This document shows positions 15,698-25,017 of a stretch of DNA of 64,000 bases, piece after piece. Made by a program: the position numbers and the translations under genes. The stretch is from Lichenicoccus sp965213775 (GTDB taxonomy: Bacteria; Pseudomonadota; Alphaproteobacteria; Acetobacterales; Acetobacteraceae), in the NCBI GenBank assembly GCA_965213775.1, contig CBDCAC010000002.1, forward strand, positions 496,001-560,000, given 5' to 3'. The notes under the pieces are model-generated. The model saw only the letters and a list, made by a program, of their open reading frames with translations. It had not been told where the DNA came from and made no database searches. The stretch's first letter is position 1; each line of letters starts with the position of its first letter.

Positions 15698-17812
15698 TCA
15701 CTCCTGCAGCCCGGCCAGTTGGCGCCAGCCGGCCTCGTCGAGCGTCGCCACGCCGAGCGAGGCGGCCTTCTTCGCCTTCGATCCGGCGTCGCTGCCCAGC
15801 ACCACGAGGTCGGTGTTCTTCGAGACGCTGTCGGTCACCTTGGCACCCAGCCGCTCGGCCATCGCCTTGGCTTCCGGGCGCGTCATGCTCGCGAGGCTGC
15901 CGGTGAACACGATGGTCTTGCCCGACAGCGCGCCGCCGTCGCGGCTCGCCTCGTCCTCGATGGTCAGCAGTGCTGCGAGCGCCTCGACCGCCTCGCGGTT
16001 GTGCGGCTCGCAGAAGAACCGCGCCAGCTCCTCGGCGATGCTGCCGCCGACGCCGATGATCGACCCCAGCGCCAGCCGCTCGTCGGAGCCGACCACGGTG
16101 GCCTCCTGCATGCGCGCCCGCCAGGCGCGGTAGCTGCCGTAGTGCCGCGCCAGCAGCCGGGCGTTGTTCTCGCCGATGCGTCGTATGCCGAGCGCGAAGA
16201 TGAAGCGCGCCAGCGGGATCGTGCGACGCGCCTGCAGCGCGCGCATCAGGTTCGCCGCCGAGACCGGGCCCCAGCCCTCGCGGGCGGCGATCTCCTGCTC
16301 GTGCCGCGCCAGGCCGAAGATGTCGACCGGTGCTCGCAGCAGCCCCTCGGCGTGGAACTCGGCGATGGTCTTCTCGCCGAGCCCGTCGACGTCGAAGGCG
16401 TTGCGCGACACCATGTGGATCAGCCGCTCCACCGTCTGCGCCGGGCAGATCAGGCCGCCGGTGCAGCGCTTGACCACCTCGCCGGGCGGCCGCTCGGCGC
16501 GGCTGCCGCAGGCGGGGCAGGTATCGGGAAGCCGGAATAGCGGCTCGCGCGGCGGATCGTCCGGCTGCGGGGGGAGGGCCGCGACGATCTGCGGGATCAC
16601 GTCGCCGGCGCGCTGCAGCTGCACCCGGTCGCCGACGCGCACGTCCTTGCGCGCGATCTCGTCCTCGTTGTGCAGGGTCGCGCGGGTGACCAGCACGCCG
16701 CCGACATTGACCGGCTCCAGCACCGCGACCGGCGTCAGCGCACCGGTGCGTCCGACCTGGATGCGTATCTCTTGCAGACGCGTGATCGCCTGCTCGGCGG
16801 GAAACTTCCACGCCGTCGCCCAGCGCGGCGCGCGGCCGACGAAGCCGAGCCTGTCCTGCAGCGCCAGCTCGTCGATCTTGTAGACCACGCCGTCGATGTC
16901 GTAGCCCAGGCTGCCGCGGTCGAGCGCCATGCGGCGCTGGAACGCCTCCGCCGCCTCGGCATCGTCGAGGCGCTCGGAAAGCGGGTTGACGGTGAAGCCC
17001 CACGATCGCAGCCGGCCCAGGTAGTCCCAGTGCGACGCCGCCACCGGCGCGCTCGACCGCCCCTGCGCGTAGGCGAACAGCGACAGCGGACGGCCGGCGG
17101 TGACCTTGACGTCGAGCTGGCGCAGCGAGCCGGCGGCGGCGTTGCGCGGGTTGGCGAACAGCCGGTGCCCGGCAGCCGCCTGCGCCTCGTTCAGCGCCAG
17201 GAAGTCGGCCTTGGCCAGGAACACCTCGCCGCGTATCTCGATCAGCGCCGGCGCCGCGCCGCGCAGGCGCTGCGGCACCGCCCGGATCGTGCGCAGGTTG
17301 GCGGTGACGTCCTCGCCGGTGGCGCCGTCGCCGCGCGTGGCACCTTGCGCGAGCTCGCCGTCCCGGTAGGTCAGGCTGATCGACAGCCCGTCGATCTTCG
17401 GTTCCGCCACCATCGGCAGCGCCTCGTCCTTGAGGCCGAGGAAGCGGCGCGCGCGGGCGACGAAGCCCTCGAAGCCGGCGCGGTCGAACACGTTGTCCAG
17501 GGTGGTCATCGGCACGATGTGCCTGTGCTTGGCGAAGCTCGCGTCCGGCGAGGCGCCGACCTGCGCCGACGGGCTGTCTGGGCGGATCAGGCCGGGGAAG
17601 CGCGCCTCGATGGCGCGGTTGCGCTGCTTGAGCGCGTCGTAGCCGGCATCGTCGATGGTGGGCGCGTCGTCGCGGTGATAGGCGCGGTCGTGCTCGGCGA
17701 GCTCGGCCGCGAGCGCGGCGAGCCCGGCCGCGGCTTCCGCCTCGGTGAGCGCCTCGACCGGACGGTCGATCGGGCGATCCTCCGGCGCGCCCTTGCCCGA
17801 GCCCCGCCGCAT
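15698..17812 (-). CDS. ligA: NAD-dependent DNA ligase
   Basis: A 704-residue ligase that seals nicks using NAD+ in replication and repair. Order: domain Ia (about 20-85), the adenylation domain with the catalytic Lys in AEPKIDGLS (about residue 138), the OB fold, a Cys4 zinc finger starting CPACGSRAE and closing in CTGGLICPAQ, helix-hairpin-helix repeats (IIGVGGSIAEEL) and a BRCT domain (from GKTIVFTGSLASM). The length is normal. The start overlaps the recN stop in an ATGA junction, so the two repair genes are coupled. It converges with guaD, 15 bp apart. Confidence 0.97.
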   Translation of the reverse strand: MRRGSGKGAPEDRPIDRPVEALTEAEAAAGLAALAAELAEHDRAYHRDDAPTIDDAGYDALKQRNRAIEARFPGLIRPDSPSAQVGASPDASFAKHRHIVPMTTLDNVFDRAGFEGFVARARRFLGLKDEALPMVAEPKIDGLSISLTYRDGELAQGATRGDGATGEDVTANLRTIRAVPQRLRGAAPALIEIRGEVFLAKADFLALNEAQAAAGHRLFANPRNAAAGSLRQLDVKVTAGRPLSLFAYAQGRSSAPVAASHWDYLGRLRSWGFTVNPLSERLDDAEAAEAFQRRMALDRGSLGYDIDGVVYKIDELALQDRLGFVGRAPRWATAWKFPAEQAITRLQEIRIQVGRTGALTPVAVLEPVNVGGVLVTRATLHNEDEIARKDVRVGDRVQLQRAGDVIPQIVAALPPQPDDPPREPLFRLPDTCPACGSRAERPPGEVVKRCTGGLICPAQTVERLIHMVSRNAFDVDGLGEKTIAEFHAEGLLRAPVDIFGLARHEQEIAAREGWGPVSAANLMRALQARRTIPLARFIFALGIRRIGENNARLLARHYGSYRAWRARMQEATVVGSDERLALGSIIGVGGSIAEELARFFCEPHNREAVEALAALLTIEDEASRDGGALSGKTIVFTGSLASMTRPEAKAMAERLGAKVTDSVSKNTDLVVLGSDAGSKAKKAASLGVATLDEAGWRQLAGLQE

Positions 17813-19557
17813 CAGCCGCTGCCGGCATCCGCGGGCGACAGCAGGCTGTCCGCCGCCGCCCGCGCCGCCTCGGTGACGGTCTCGCCGGCGAGCATCCGCG
17901 CGATCTCCTCGCGTCGCGCGCGTCCGTCCAGCGGCTCGGCGCGCGTCTCGGTGCGGCCGCGCGCCACGTGCTTGCTGATGCGCAGGTGCGCGTCCCCACG
18001 CGCCGCGACCTGCGGGCTGTGGGTGACCACCAGCACCTGCACCTCGCGCGCGACCACCGCCAGGCGCTCGCCCACCGAGGCGGCGGTGGCGCCGCCGACG
18101 CCGGAATCCACCTCGTCGAACACCAGGGTCGGGATCGCCGACCGCCCCGCCAGCACCACCTTGAGCGCCAGCATCAGCCGAGACAGCTCGCCGCCGGAGG
18201 CGACCCGTGCCAGCGGGCCGGGTTCCTGTCCGGGGTTGGCCGCGATCAGGAAGCTGGCCTGCTCGGCGCCGCGCGCGTTCCAGGCTTCCGGCGCCAGCTT
18301 CGGCAGGCTGACATGGAAGCGCGCGCGCTCCAGCCGCAGCGGGCGCAGCTCCGCGGTCACCGCCGTCTCCAGCTTGCGCGCCGCCGCGGCGCGATACCCC
18401 GACAGCGCGTCGCAGGCCGCCTGGTAGGTCTTGCGCCCGACCAGGGTGGCCTGCTCCAGCGTCTCGAGCTGGGCGCTGCCGCTGTCGAGCGCCTCGAGGC
18501 GGGAGCGCAGCTCGCCGAGCAGGGTTGGCAGCTCGACCACCGCGACGCCGTGCTTGCGGGCACTGGCGCGCAGCGCGAACAGCCGCTCCTCGGTCTGCTC
18601 GAGCAGACGGGGGTCCGCCTCGCTGTCGCCGGCGAGCCGGTCGAGCAGCGTCTCCGCCTCCGAGAGCGCCGCCTCGGCATGGTCGAGTGCCGCCAGCGCC
18701 GCCTGGGCGCGTGCGCCGGGAGAGGCCGGGTCGGTCGGCGGCTCCGCCTCTGCCGCCGGTGCGGGGAGCAGGCGCTGCAGCGCCCGGCTGGCGGCACGCA
18801 GCGCCGCCGCGGGCCCCGGGTGGCGCCGGTCCTTGGGCGCGATCTCGCCGAGTGCGGCGGCGATCGCCTCCGCGCGCCGCTCGCCCTGCTGCAGCGCCTG
18901 GCGCGCGCCGGCCAGGGCGGCTTCCTCCTCCGGCTGCGGCGCCAGCGCCGAGAGGTCGTGCACCGATTGCCGCAGCCAGTCCTCCTCGCGGGCGGCTTCC
19001 TCGAGCCGCGCGCGCGCCGCGGCCAGTGCGGCGGTGGCCTCGATCCAGACCCGGTAATGCCCGGCCACCGCGGCGCGCGCGGCGGGAGGCGAGCCGAAGG
19101 CGTCGAGCAGGTCGAGATGGGTGGCCGGATCGGCGAGGCCCATCTGCTCGTGCTGGCCCTGGACCTCCACCAGGAGGGCGGCGGCGCGCCGCATCAGCCC
19201 GACCCCGATCGGCTGGTCGTTGAGATAGGCGCGCGACCGGCCGTCCGGGGTGAGGATGCGCCGCAGCACGATCGGCTCGCCCGCCTCCTGCTCGGACAGC
19301 GCGATGCCCTGCGCGCCGAGCAGCGCGTGCAGCGGATGGCTGGCGGCGATGTCGAAGCAGGCGGTGACGGAAGCCTGGGCGGCGCCCTCGCGCACCAGCG
19401 AGGCGGCGGCCCGCTCGCCCAGCGCCAGCCCCAGGCTGTCGAGCAGAATGGATTTGCCGGCGCCGGTCTCGCCGGTGAGCACGGTCAGGCCGGGATGCAG
19501 CACCAGATCAAGCTTGTCGATCAGCACCACGTCGCGGATCGAGAGCAGGGTCAGCAT
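17812..19557 (-). CDS. recN: DNA repair protein RecN
   Basis: A 581-residue SMC-like ATPase for double-strand break repair. Walker A is GETGAGKSILLDSL at about residues 29-42. The centre is a long Ala/Glu/Arg-rich coiled coil. The C-terminal ABC signature is in VASGGELSRLMLALK, and Walker B with its Glu is VFDEVDSGVGG. Length is standard. It is followed directly by ligA with overlapping codons. Upstream, a palindromic repeat separates it from bamD. Confidence 0.97.
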   Translation of the reverse strand: MLTLLSIRDVVLIDKLDLVLHPGLTVLTGETGAGKSILLDSLGLALGERAAASLVREGAAQASVTACFDIAASHPLHALLGAQGIALSEQEAGEPIVLRRILTPDGRSRAYLNDQPIGVGLMRRAAALLVEVQGQHEQMGLADPATHLDLLDAFGSPPAARAAVAGHYRVWIEATAALAAARARLEEAAREEDWLRQSVHDLSALAPQPEEEAALAGARQALQQGERRAEAIAAALGEIAPKDRRHPGPAAALRAASRALQRLLPAPAAEAEPPTDPASPGARAQAALAALDHAEAALSEAETLLDRLAGDSEADPRLLEQTEERLFALRASARKHGVAVVELPTLLGELRSRLEALDSGSAQLETLEQATLVGRKTYQAACDALSGYRAAAARKLETAVTAELRPLRLERARFHVSLPKLAPEAWNARGAEQASFLIAANPGQEPGPLARVASGGELSRLMLALKVVLAGRSAIPTLVFDEVDSGVGGATAASVGERLAVVAREVQVLVVTHSPQVAARGDAHLRISKHVARGRTETRAEPLDGRARREEIARMLAGETVTEAARAAADSLLSPADAGSG

Positions 19558-19599
19558 CAGGCGGGACGCTAGAGGATCGGCGCACGTTGCGGAAGGGTA

Positions 19600-19715
19600 G
19601 GCAAGGGCTCTGCCCTTGACCCGCTGGGGCCGGAGGCCCCCGACCCCGATTTACGAAATGATGGATTTCAAAGGCTCCGCCTTTGACGGGTCCGAGGGGC
19701 AAAGCCCCTTGCCTT
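19600..19715. repeat. Intergenic four-hairpin repeat, copy 4 (inverted orientation)
   Basis: A 116-bp copy in the opposite orientation to copies 1 and 2. It runs CAAGGGCTCTGCCCTTG, GGGGCCGGAGGCCCC, AAAGGCTCCGCCTTT, GAGGGGCAAAGCCCCTTG. It fills nearly the whole gap between bamD and recN, ending 5 bp before the bamD stop. Confidence 0.85.
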
Positions 19716-19719
19716 GCTG

Positions 19720-20637
19720 CTAGAACACCGAATGCCAAGCCCGGCTGAGCAGCCCGGGACGCTGGCTGCTTCTCGAGACGGTCTCGGAGGCCACCGGCTG
19801 GTCGCGGCTGGTGCCGGGGGTCGGCGTATCGGCGGCGAGCGCGTGGGCGCTGCGCAGGTCGGCGTAGCTGTTCTGGTACCACGCGCTGCCGGGGTAGTTG
19901 TAGCCGAGCACCGAGGCGGTGCGCCTCGCCTGGTCGGTCATGCCCAGCTTGAGATAGATCTCGACCAGGCGCGACAGCGCCTCGGCGGTGTGGTTGGTGG
20001 TCTGGAAATCCTGCACCACGCGCTGGTAGCGGTTGATCGCCGCCTCGTAGTAGCGCTGCTTCTCGTAGTAGCGGCCGATCAGCATCTCCTTGCCGGCGAT
20101 GTGGTCGCGGCAGAGATCGATCTTCAGCCGCGCGTCGCGGGCATAGGCGCTGTCGGGAAAGCGTGTGACGACGTCCTGCAGTGCCGCCATCGCCTCGATC
20201 GTGCCCTGCTGGTCGCGCTGGATGTCGGCGATCTGCTCGTAATAGCACAGCGAGCGCAGGTAGTAGGCGTAGGCGGCGTCCTTGCTGGTGGGATGCAGCT
20301 GCAGGAAACGGTCGAGCTGGGAGATCGCGTCGGCGTAGCCGTTCTGCAGGTAGAGGGCGTAGCCCTCCATAAGCTGCGCATTCGAGGTCCAGGCGGAGTA
20401 CGGGTAGTTCTGCTGGATGGCCTCGAACTGCGTCGATGCCAGCTTGTAGCGGCCGCTATGCAGCGCATCGACGCCGTTGTTGTACAGCGTCTCCGGCGTC
20501 TCGTTGGGCTGGATCGGCTTGATCGCGTCGGCCTGCTTGCCGCTGGAGAACGGATTGATCGCGTTCAGGGTCGAGCAGCCCGACAGTGCCAGCACGACCG
20601 CGATCAGCACCGGCGATCGATTTCTGCTCAGGGACAT
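19720..20637 (-). CDS. bamD: Outer membrane assembly lipoprotein BamD
   Basis: A 305-residue lipoprotein of the BAM complex, which inserts beta-barrel proteins into the outer membrane. The signal peptide ends in the lipobox LSGC with Cys21. Five TPR-like helical repeats follow (about residues 45-255), including ETLYNNGVDALHSGRYKLA and AYYLRSLCYYEQI. The Ser/Thr/Arg-rich tail after residue 265 is longer than in Escherichia coli. It lies between lpxC and recN, a common alphaproteobacterial order. Confidence 0.93.
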   Translation of the reverse strand: MSLSRNRSPVLIAVVLALSGCSTLNAINPFSSGKQADAIKPIQPNETPETLYNNGVDALHSGRYKLASTQFEAIQQNYPYSAWTSNAQLMEGYALYLQNGYADAISQLDRFLQLHPTSKDAAYAYYLRSLCYYEQIADIQRDQQGTIEAMAALQDVVTRFPDSAYARDARLKIDLCRDHIAGKEMLIGRYYEKQRYYEAAINRYQRVVQDFQTTNHTAEALSRLVEIYLKLGMTDQARRTASVLGYNYPGSAWYQNSYADLRSAHALAADTPTPGTSRDQPVASETVSRSSQRPGLLSRAWHSVF

Positions 20638-20718
20638 TCCGGCTCTTCCAAGGGGCTGCGCCTTATATCACGACGCGGTGCGCGGTGAAGGGGCGCCCTC
20701 TGGACCGCGCGGGACGCG

Positions 20719-21732
20719 TCAGGCGGCCAGGCTGCTCTCGCGGGTCAGGCCGTGGCCGCCGATCCGCCAGGTGCTAGGATCGTCGAGCAGGGCACGGAGC
20801 AGGCGGTTGTTGAGGCCGTGTCCGGAGCGGTGGCCGATGAACGCGCCGCGGATCGGGTGGCCGCCGAGCGAGAGGTCGCCGACCGCGTCCAGCATCTTGT
20901 GGCGCACGAACTCGTCGCCGCAACGCAGGCCGGCGGGGTTCAGCACCGTCGCGTCATCGACCACGACCGCGTTGTCCAGCGAACCGCCGCGTGCCAGGCC
21001 GGCTTCGCGCAGCGCCTCGATCTCGTCGAGCATGGTGAAGGTGCGGCAGCGGGCGAGCTCGCGACGGAACGCCTGCCGGGTCAGGATCATGCCGTACGAT
21101 TGCCGGCCGATGATCCGTGCGGGGAAGTCGATCGAGAGCTGCAGGCTCAGGCGGGCGGCCGGCGAGGGGTGGAACTCGGCGAACGCGCCCCCCTCCTCGA
21201 CCCGGACCCGCTTGATCACCTCGATCATGCGACGCGGCGCTGCCTGTTCGGCGCGGCCGGCGCAGTCGATGAGGAACATGAAGGGCGCCGCGGAGCCGTC
21301 CAATGCGGGGATCTCCGGCCCGTCGATCTCGATCCGGGCATTGTCGATGCCGCAGCCGGCAAGTGCCGCCATGAGATGCTCGATGGTGCCGACGCGCAGC
21401 CTTGCGTCGATACGGCTCGCAACCACGGTGCAGAAGCGGGTATCGACGACACGGTCGAAGCGCGCCGGGACGTCGATCGCCGCCGCCGCGGCGCCCAGGT
21501 CGATCCGCCGGAAGACGATGCCGGTATCGGCCTCGCCCGGCTGCAGGCTGAGCGTCACCGACCGGCCGCTATGCAGGCCGACGCCGGAGCAGGAGATCGG
21601 GTTGCGCAGCGTATGCTGGCGCAGCGCGCCGGAGGCGGCGTCACGGGTCACAAGGTCGGTGACGGCGCCGCCCGGAGCCTCGTCGTCGGCGTCGTCGCGC
21701 CGCGGCGCGTCGAGAGCAGCCAAGCCATCCAT
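20719..21732 (-). CDS. lpxC: UDP-3-O-acyl-N-acetylglucosamine deacetylase
   Basis: A 337-residue zinc enzyme for the first committed step of lipid A synthesis. Zinc ligands are visible: His in TIEHLMAAL, and His and Asp in HKMLDAVGDLSLGG; the catalytic His is in GHRSGHGLNNRL. The ISCSGVGLHSGR start of the core is at about residue 46. The 40-residue N-terminal extension is acidic and probably unstructured. I chose the ATG at 21732; an upstream in-frame start at 21777 has weaker support. lpxC follows ftsZ, as in many proteobacteria. The 208 bp up to ftsZ holds no gene and probably the lpxC promoter. Confidence 0.96.
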   Translation of the reverse strand: MDGLAALDAPRRDDADDEAPGGAVTDLVTRDAASGALRQHTLRNPISCSGVGLHSGRSVTLSLQPGEADTGIVFRRIDLGAAAAAIDVPARFDRVVDTRFCTVVASRIDARLRVGTIEHLMAALAGCGIDNARIEIDGPEIPALDGSAAPFMFLIDCAGRAEQAAPRRMIEVIKRVRVEEGGAFAEFHPSPAARLSLQLSIDFPARIIGRQSYGMILTRQAFRRELARCRTFTMLDEIEALREAGLARGGSLDNAVVVDDATVLNPAGLRCGDEFVRHKMLDAVGDLSLGGHPIRGAFIGHRSGHGLNNRLLRALLDDPSTWRIGGHGLTRESSLAA

Positions 21733-21940
21733 CCCGTTCGAACCCTCTACGCGGTGCCGTCCCGGAGCAAGGCGCACCGACCAGGCTCACCTCTAGGCGG
21801 GATCATCGGCAGCCCGCGAGTCAACGATTATTGCCGAGTATTTCCGTATAACCCTCTCGTATCATGGCTTTTCTCATTACGAAAACGCATCGCAGCGGCG
21901 ATCAGCGGATCATCCGGCGACACCAGGGGCCAGGGAAATC

Positions 21941-23557
21941 TCAGGATTGGCGCCGCAGGAACGCCGGAATATCCAGCCCCGTCTCCTCGCCGCCGGTCGG
22001 CCGCACCGAGGCGGAGGCTGCCGGAACCTGCTCGACCTGCGGCTCGCGCCGCGCCTCGGCGCCCGGGAAATCGGCGCCGGACTGCGGTGCCGCACCACCG
22101 CGCCGCAAGGCGCCGGTGACGATGCCGAACAGGCTGCGGCTCGAGGGCGGCGCCGGCTCCGGCTGCGCGCGCGGCGGCTCCGAGAACAGGCCGGCGCGCG
22201 GCGAGGCGGTGCGTGCGCCGCCGGGAAGCTGGTGCGGCAGGGCGTTCGCCGGCGGTGCCTGCACCGGCGCGTATTCGGCTGCGGCGCCGCTGCGGGTGAT
22301 GCTCTCCAGCCCGGCGCGCGGCGCGCCGTGGCTCGAGGCCCCGGCCATGCCCTGCATCGCCGGGGCGGCGGGCTGCGGCGCACGGCTCTCCAGCGTGGCC
22401 GCGGCCTGACCCGGCGGCGGGGTCAGCACCGGGGCGCCGATCGGACCGGTGGCGGGGACACCCTTGCGCGGGCTGCGGCCGAGGCCGACCGGGCCGTGCG
22501 CGAGGCCGTAGCCGGCCGCCGGCTGGCTCGGCAGCGGCGTCGGCGTCGGCTCCTGCAGGCGCTGGCGGTCGAGGTGCTGCGGCAGCGGCGTGTCGATGCC
22601 GGTGGCGACCACGGAGACCCGGATGCGGCCGGTCAGCCCCTCGTCGATCGCCGAGCCGAAGATGATGTTGGCGTCCTCGGCGACCTCTTCGCGGATCCGG
22701 TTCGCGGCCTGGTCGACCTCGAACAGGGTCATGTCGTCGCCGCCGGTGATGTTGATCAGCAGCCCGCGCGCGCCGGCCATCGAGGTGTCCTCGAGCAGCG
22801 GGTTGGAGATCGCGGCCTCGGCGGCGCGTATCGCCCGGTTCTCGCCGTCGCTCTCGCCGGTGCCCATCATCGCCTTGCCCATCTCCGCCATGACGGTGCG
22901 TATGTCGGCGAAGTCGAGATTGACCAGTCCGGGTGCGACCATCAGGTCGGTGACGCCGCGCACGCCCATGTAGAGCACGTGGTCGGCCATCTTGAAGGCT
23001 TCCTTCCAGCCGGTGCGCTCGTTGGCCAGTCGGAACAGGTTCTGGTTCGGGATCACGATCAGCGTGTCGACGAACTGCTGCAGCTCGGCGATGCCGGTCT
23101 CGGCCGCCTTGCTGCGGCGTATGCCCTCGAAGGTGAACGGCTTGGTGACCACGCCCACGGTGAGGATGCCGCGCTCGCGCGCCATGCGCGCGATCACCGG
23201 TGCGGCCCCGGTGCCGGTGCCGCCGCCCATGCCGGCGGTGATGAACACCATGTGCGCGCCGTCGAGGTGGCGGGCGAGCTCGTCGGCGGCCTCCTCGGCG
23301 GCCGCGCGCCCGATCTCCGGCTTGGCGCCGGCGCCGAGTCCCTGGGTCAAATGCGGCCCGAGCTGGATGCGCCGGTCGGCGCGGCTGTGGGTGAGCTGCT
23401 GCGCGTCGGTGTTGGCGACGACGAACTCGACCCCCTGCAGCTGCAGCTGGATCATGTTGTCGACGGCGTTGGTGCCGCCGCCGCCGACTCCGATCACGGT
23501 GATCCGCGGCGTGAAGTCGGAATAGGTCTGCTGCGGCAGGGTCAGATTGAGGGTCAT
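21941..23557 (-). CDS. ftsZ: Cell division protein FtsZ
   Basis: A 538-residue tubulin-like GTPase that forms the division ring. The GTP-binding signature GGGTGTGAAP, the N-terminal VIGVGGGGTNAVDNM and the T7 synergy loop NLDFADIRTVM are intact. The globular core ends near residue 325. A Pro/Ala/Gly-rich linker of about 190 residues follows, and then the conserved C-terminal peptide GLDIPAFLRRQS that binds FtsA and other partners. The linker is longer than in most bacteria but in line with alphaproteobacteria. The ATG at 23557 has a GGAGAG site upstream. Last of the division genes; lpxC follows. Confidence 0.97.
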   Translation of the reverse strand: MTLNLTLPQQTYSDFTPRITVIGVGGGGTNAVDNMIQLQLQGVEFVVANTDAQQLTHSRADRRIQLGPHLTQGLGAGAKPEIGRAAAEEAADELARHLDGAHMVFITAGMGGGTGTGAAPVIARMARERGILTVGVVTKPFTFEGIRRSKAAETGIAELQQFVDTLIVIPNQNLFRLANERTGWKEAFKMADHVLYMGVRGVTDLMVAPGLVNLDFADIRTVMAEMGKAMMGTGESDGENRAIRAAEAAISNPLLEDTSMAGARGLLINITGGDDMTLFEVDQAANRIREEVAEDANIIFGSAIDEGLTGRIRVSVVATGIDTPLPQHLDRQRLQEPTPTPLPSQPAAGYGLAHGPVGLGRSPRKGVPATGPIGAPVLTPPPGQAAATLESRAPQPAAPAMQGMAGASSHGAPRAGLESITRSGAAAEYAPVQAPPANALPHQLPGGARTASPRAGLFSEPPRAQPEPAPPSSRSLFGIVTGALRRGGAAPQSGADFPGAEARREPQVEQVPAASASVRPTGGEETGLDIPAFLRRQS

Positions 23558-23671
23558 GGAAGGCGTCTCTCCGGCTTGAGGCCCCCTGGATGGGGCAGTG
23601 TAGGAAGGGCTTCGTGTCCGGTCACCCGATTCCGACCGTTTCGTTGTAACAAGCTGTTTCATTGGCGCGCA

Positions 23672-25017
23672 TCAGACGCGCTCGCGCAGGAAGTCGATCA
23701 TCCGACGCAGCAGGCCGGTGGGCCTGGGCTCGGTCAGGTCGAGGTCGTGCAGCGCGTGCCCGGCACCCGCGGCCCAGGCGAGCAGGCCGCTGGCGGTGGC
23801 GAAGCCCGGCCCGGCGGCGTCCGCCGGCAGGCCGCGCAGCCCGGTCGGGCGGCCGAGGCGCACCTGCCGGTTGAGCACGCGCGCGGCCATGCGCTGCACC
23901 CCGTCGAGCTGGCTCGCGCCGCCGGTCAGCACGATGCGGCCGCCGCTGCGTCCGTCGCCCGTCCGGCTGGCCGCCGGCGCGCCGACGCGGCCGAGGCCGG
24001 CATGCTCCAGCCGGTCGCGCACCAGCTCGAAGGTCTCCTCCAGCCGCGGGCGGATCACCGCGACCACCATTGGCCCGCGACATGCGCGCGAAGCGGTGCT
24101 CGTCCTCGCCGATCAGCTGCACCTGCAGCATCTCGCGCTCGTCCTCCGACGCTGATCTCGGTGTTGCCGTGCATCACGTCTTGAGCCGCTCGGCGCTGCC
24201 CAGCGGCGTCGACAGCACGCCGGCGATGTCCTTGGTGACGTGCAGGCCGCCGACCGGCAGCTGGCTGGTGTGCAGCAGCTGGTTCTCGGCGAACACCGGC
24301 AAGCTGGGTGGTGCCGCCGCCCATGTCGATCACGGTGGCGCCGAGCTCGCGCTCGTCGTCGACCAGGCAGGACAGGCCGGAGGCGAAGGGTGCGGACACC
24401 AGCTCGGTGATCTCGAGGTCGCAGCGCGCGACTGCGGCGCCGAGGTTGCGCAGCGCCATCGACAGCGCGTCGACGACATGCAGACGCGCGCTCAGCTGCT
24501 CGCAATGATGGCCACGAGGATCGGCGACGCCGGCGGTCTCGTCGACGCAAAAGGCGACCGGCAGCGCGTGGATCGTTTCGCGTCCATCGGTTTGGGCACG
24601 GGCGCGTCCCTCGTTGACGACGCGCTTCACGTCGCCCTCCGTCACCTCGCGCCCGCCGACCGGCCACTGGACGTTGAACAGTCGGCTCTCCGGCAGGCCG
24701 CAGCCGAGGTTGACGACGACCGAGCGCAGCCGGTGGTCGGCCATGTCCTCAGCCTGGCCGACGGCCGCACGGATCGCGCGCTCCGCCTCGTCGAGGTCGG
24801 TGATGCCGCCGCCTCGCACCCCGCGGCTGCGCGTCATCCCTGAGGCCAGCACGCGCAACGTGCCGTCGCCCTCGACCCGCCCGATCAGGCAGGCGACCTT
24901 GGTGCTGCCGATATCGAGCACGCCGAACGGTCCCGAGCGCGGCAGCCGGCCGCGCAGCGGCGGTGCGACCTCGCCGAGCAGGACGGGTGGCGCTTGGCGC
25001 CGCGACAGATCGTTCAT
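23672..25017 (-). pseudogene. ftsA: Cell division protein FtsA, reading frame broken by four small insertions
   Basis: Actin-like ATPase that anchors FtsZ to the membrane. Starting at the ATG at 25017 the frame is good through FGVLDIGSTKVACLIGRVEG and on to VIDMGGGTTQLA. It then needs four corrections to stay homologous: one extra base near 24296-24299, two near 24172-24178, one near 24145-24148 and one near 24070-24071. With them removed, VFAENQLLHTSQLPVGGLHV, DEREMLQVQLIGEDEHRFA and VVAVIRPRLEETFELVRDRL read in order to the stop at 23672. The span of 1346 nt minus 5 is a whole number of codons (446 aa). FtsA is normally essential beside FtsZ, so sequence error is more likely than true loss. 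The start overlaps the ftsQ stop (ATGA). Confidence 0.85.

Noticed and set aside
15609..17999. 796-codon frame covering ligA in another phase
   Set aside because: LigA in the adjacent frame has all domains; this one has only Arg/Ala-rich noise.
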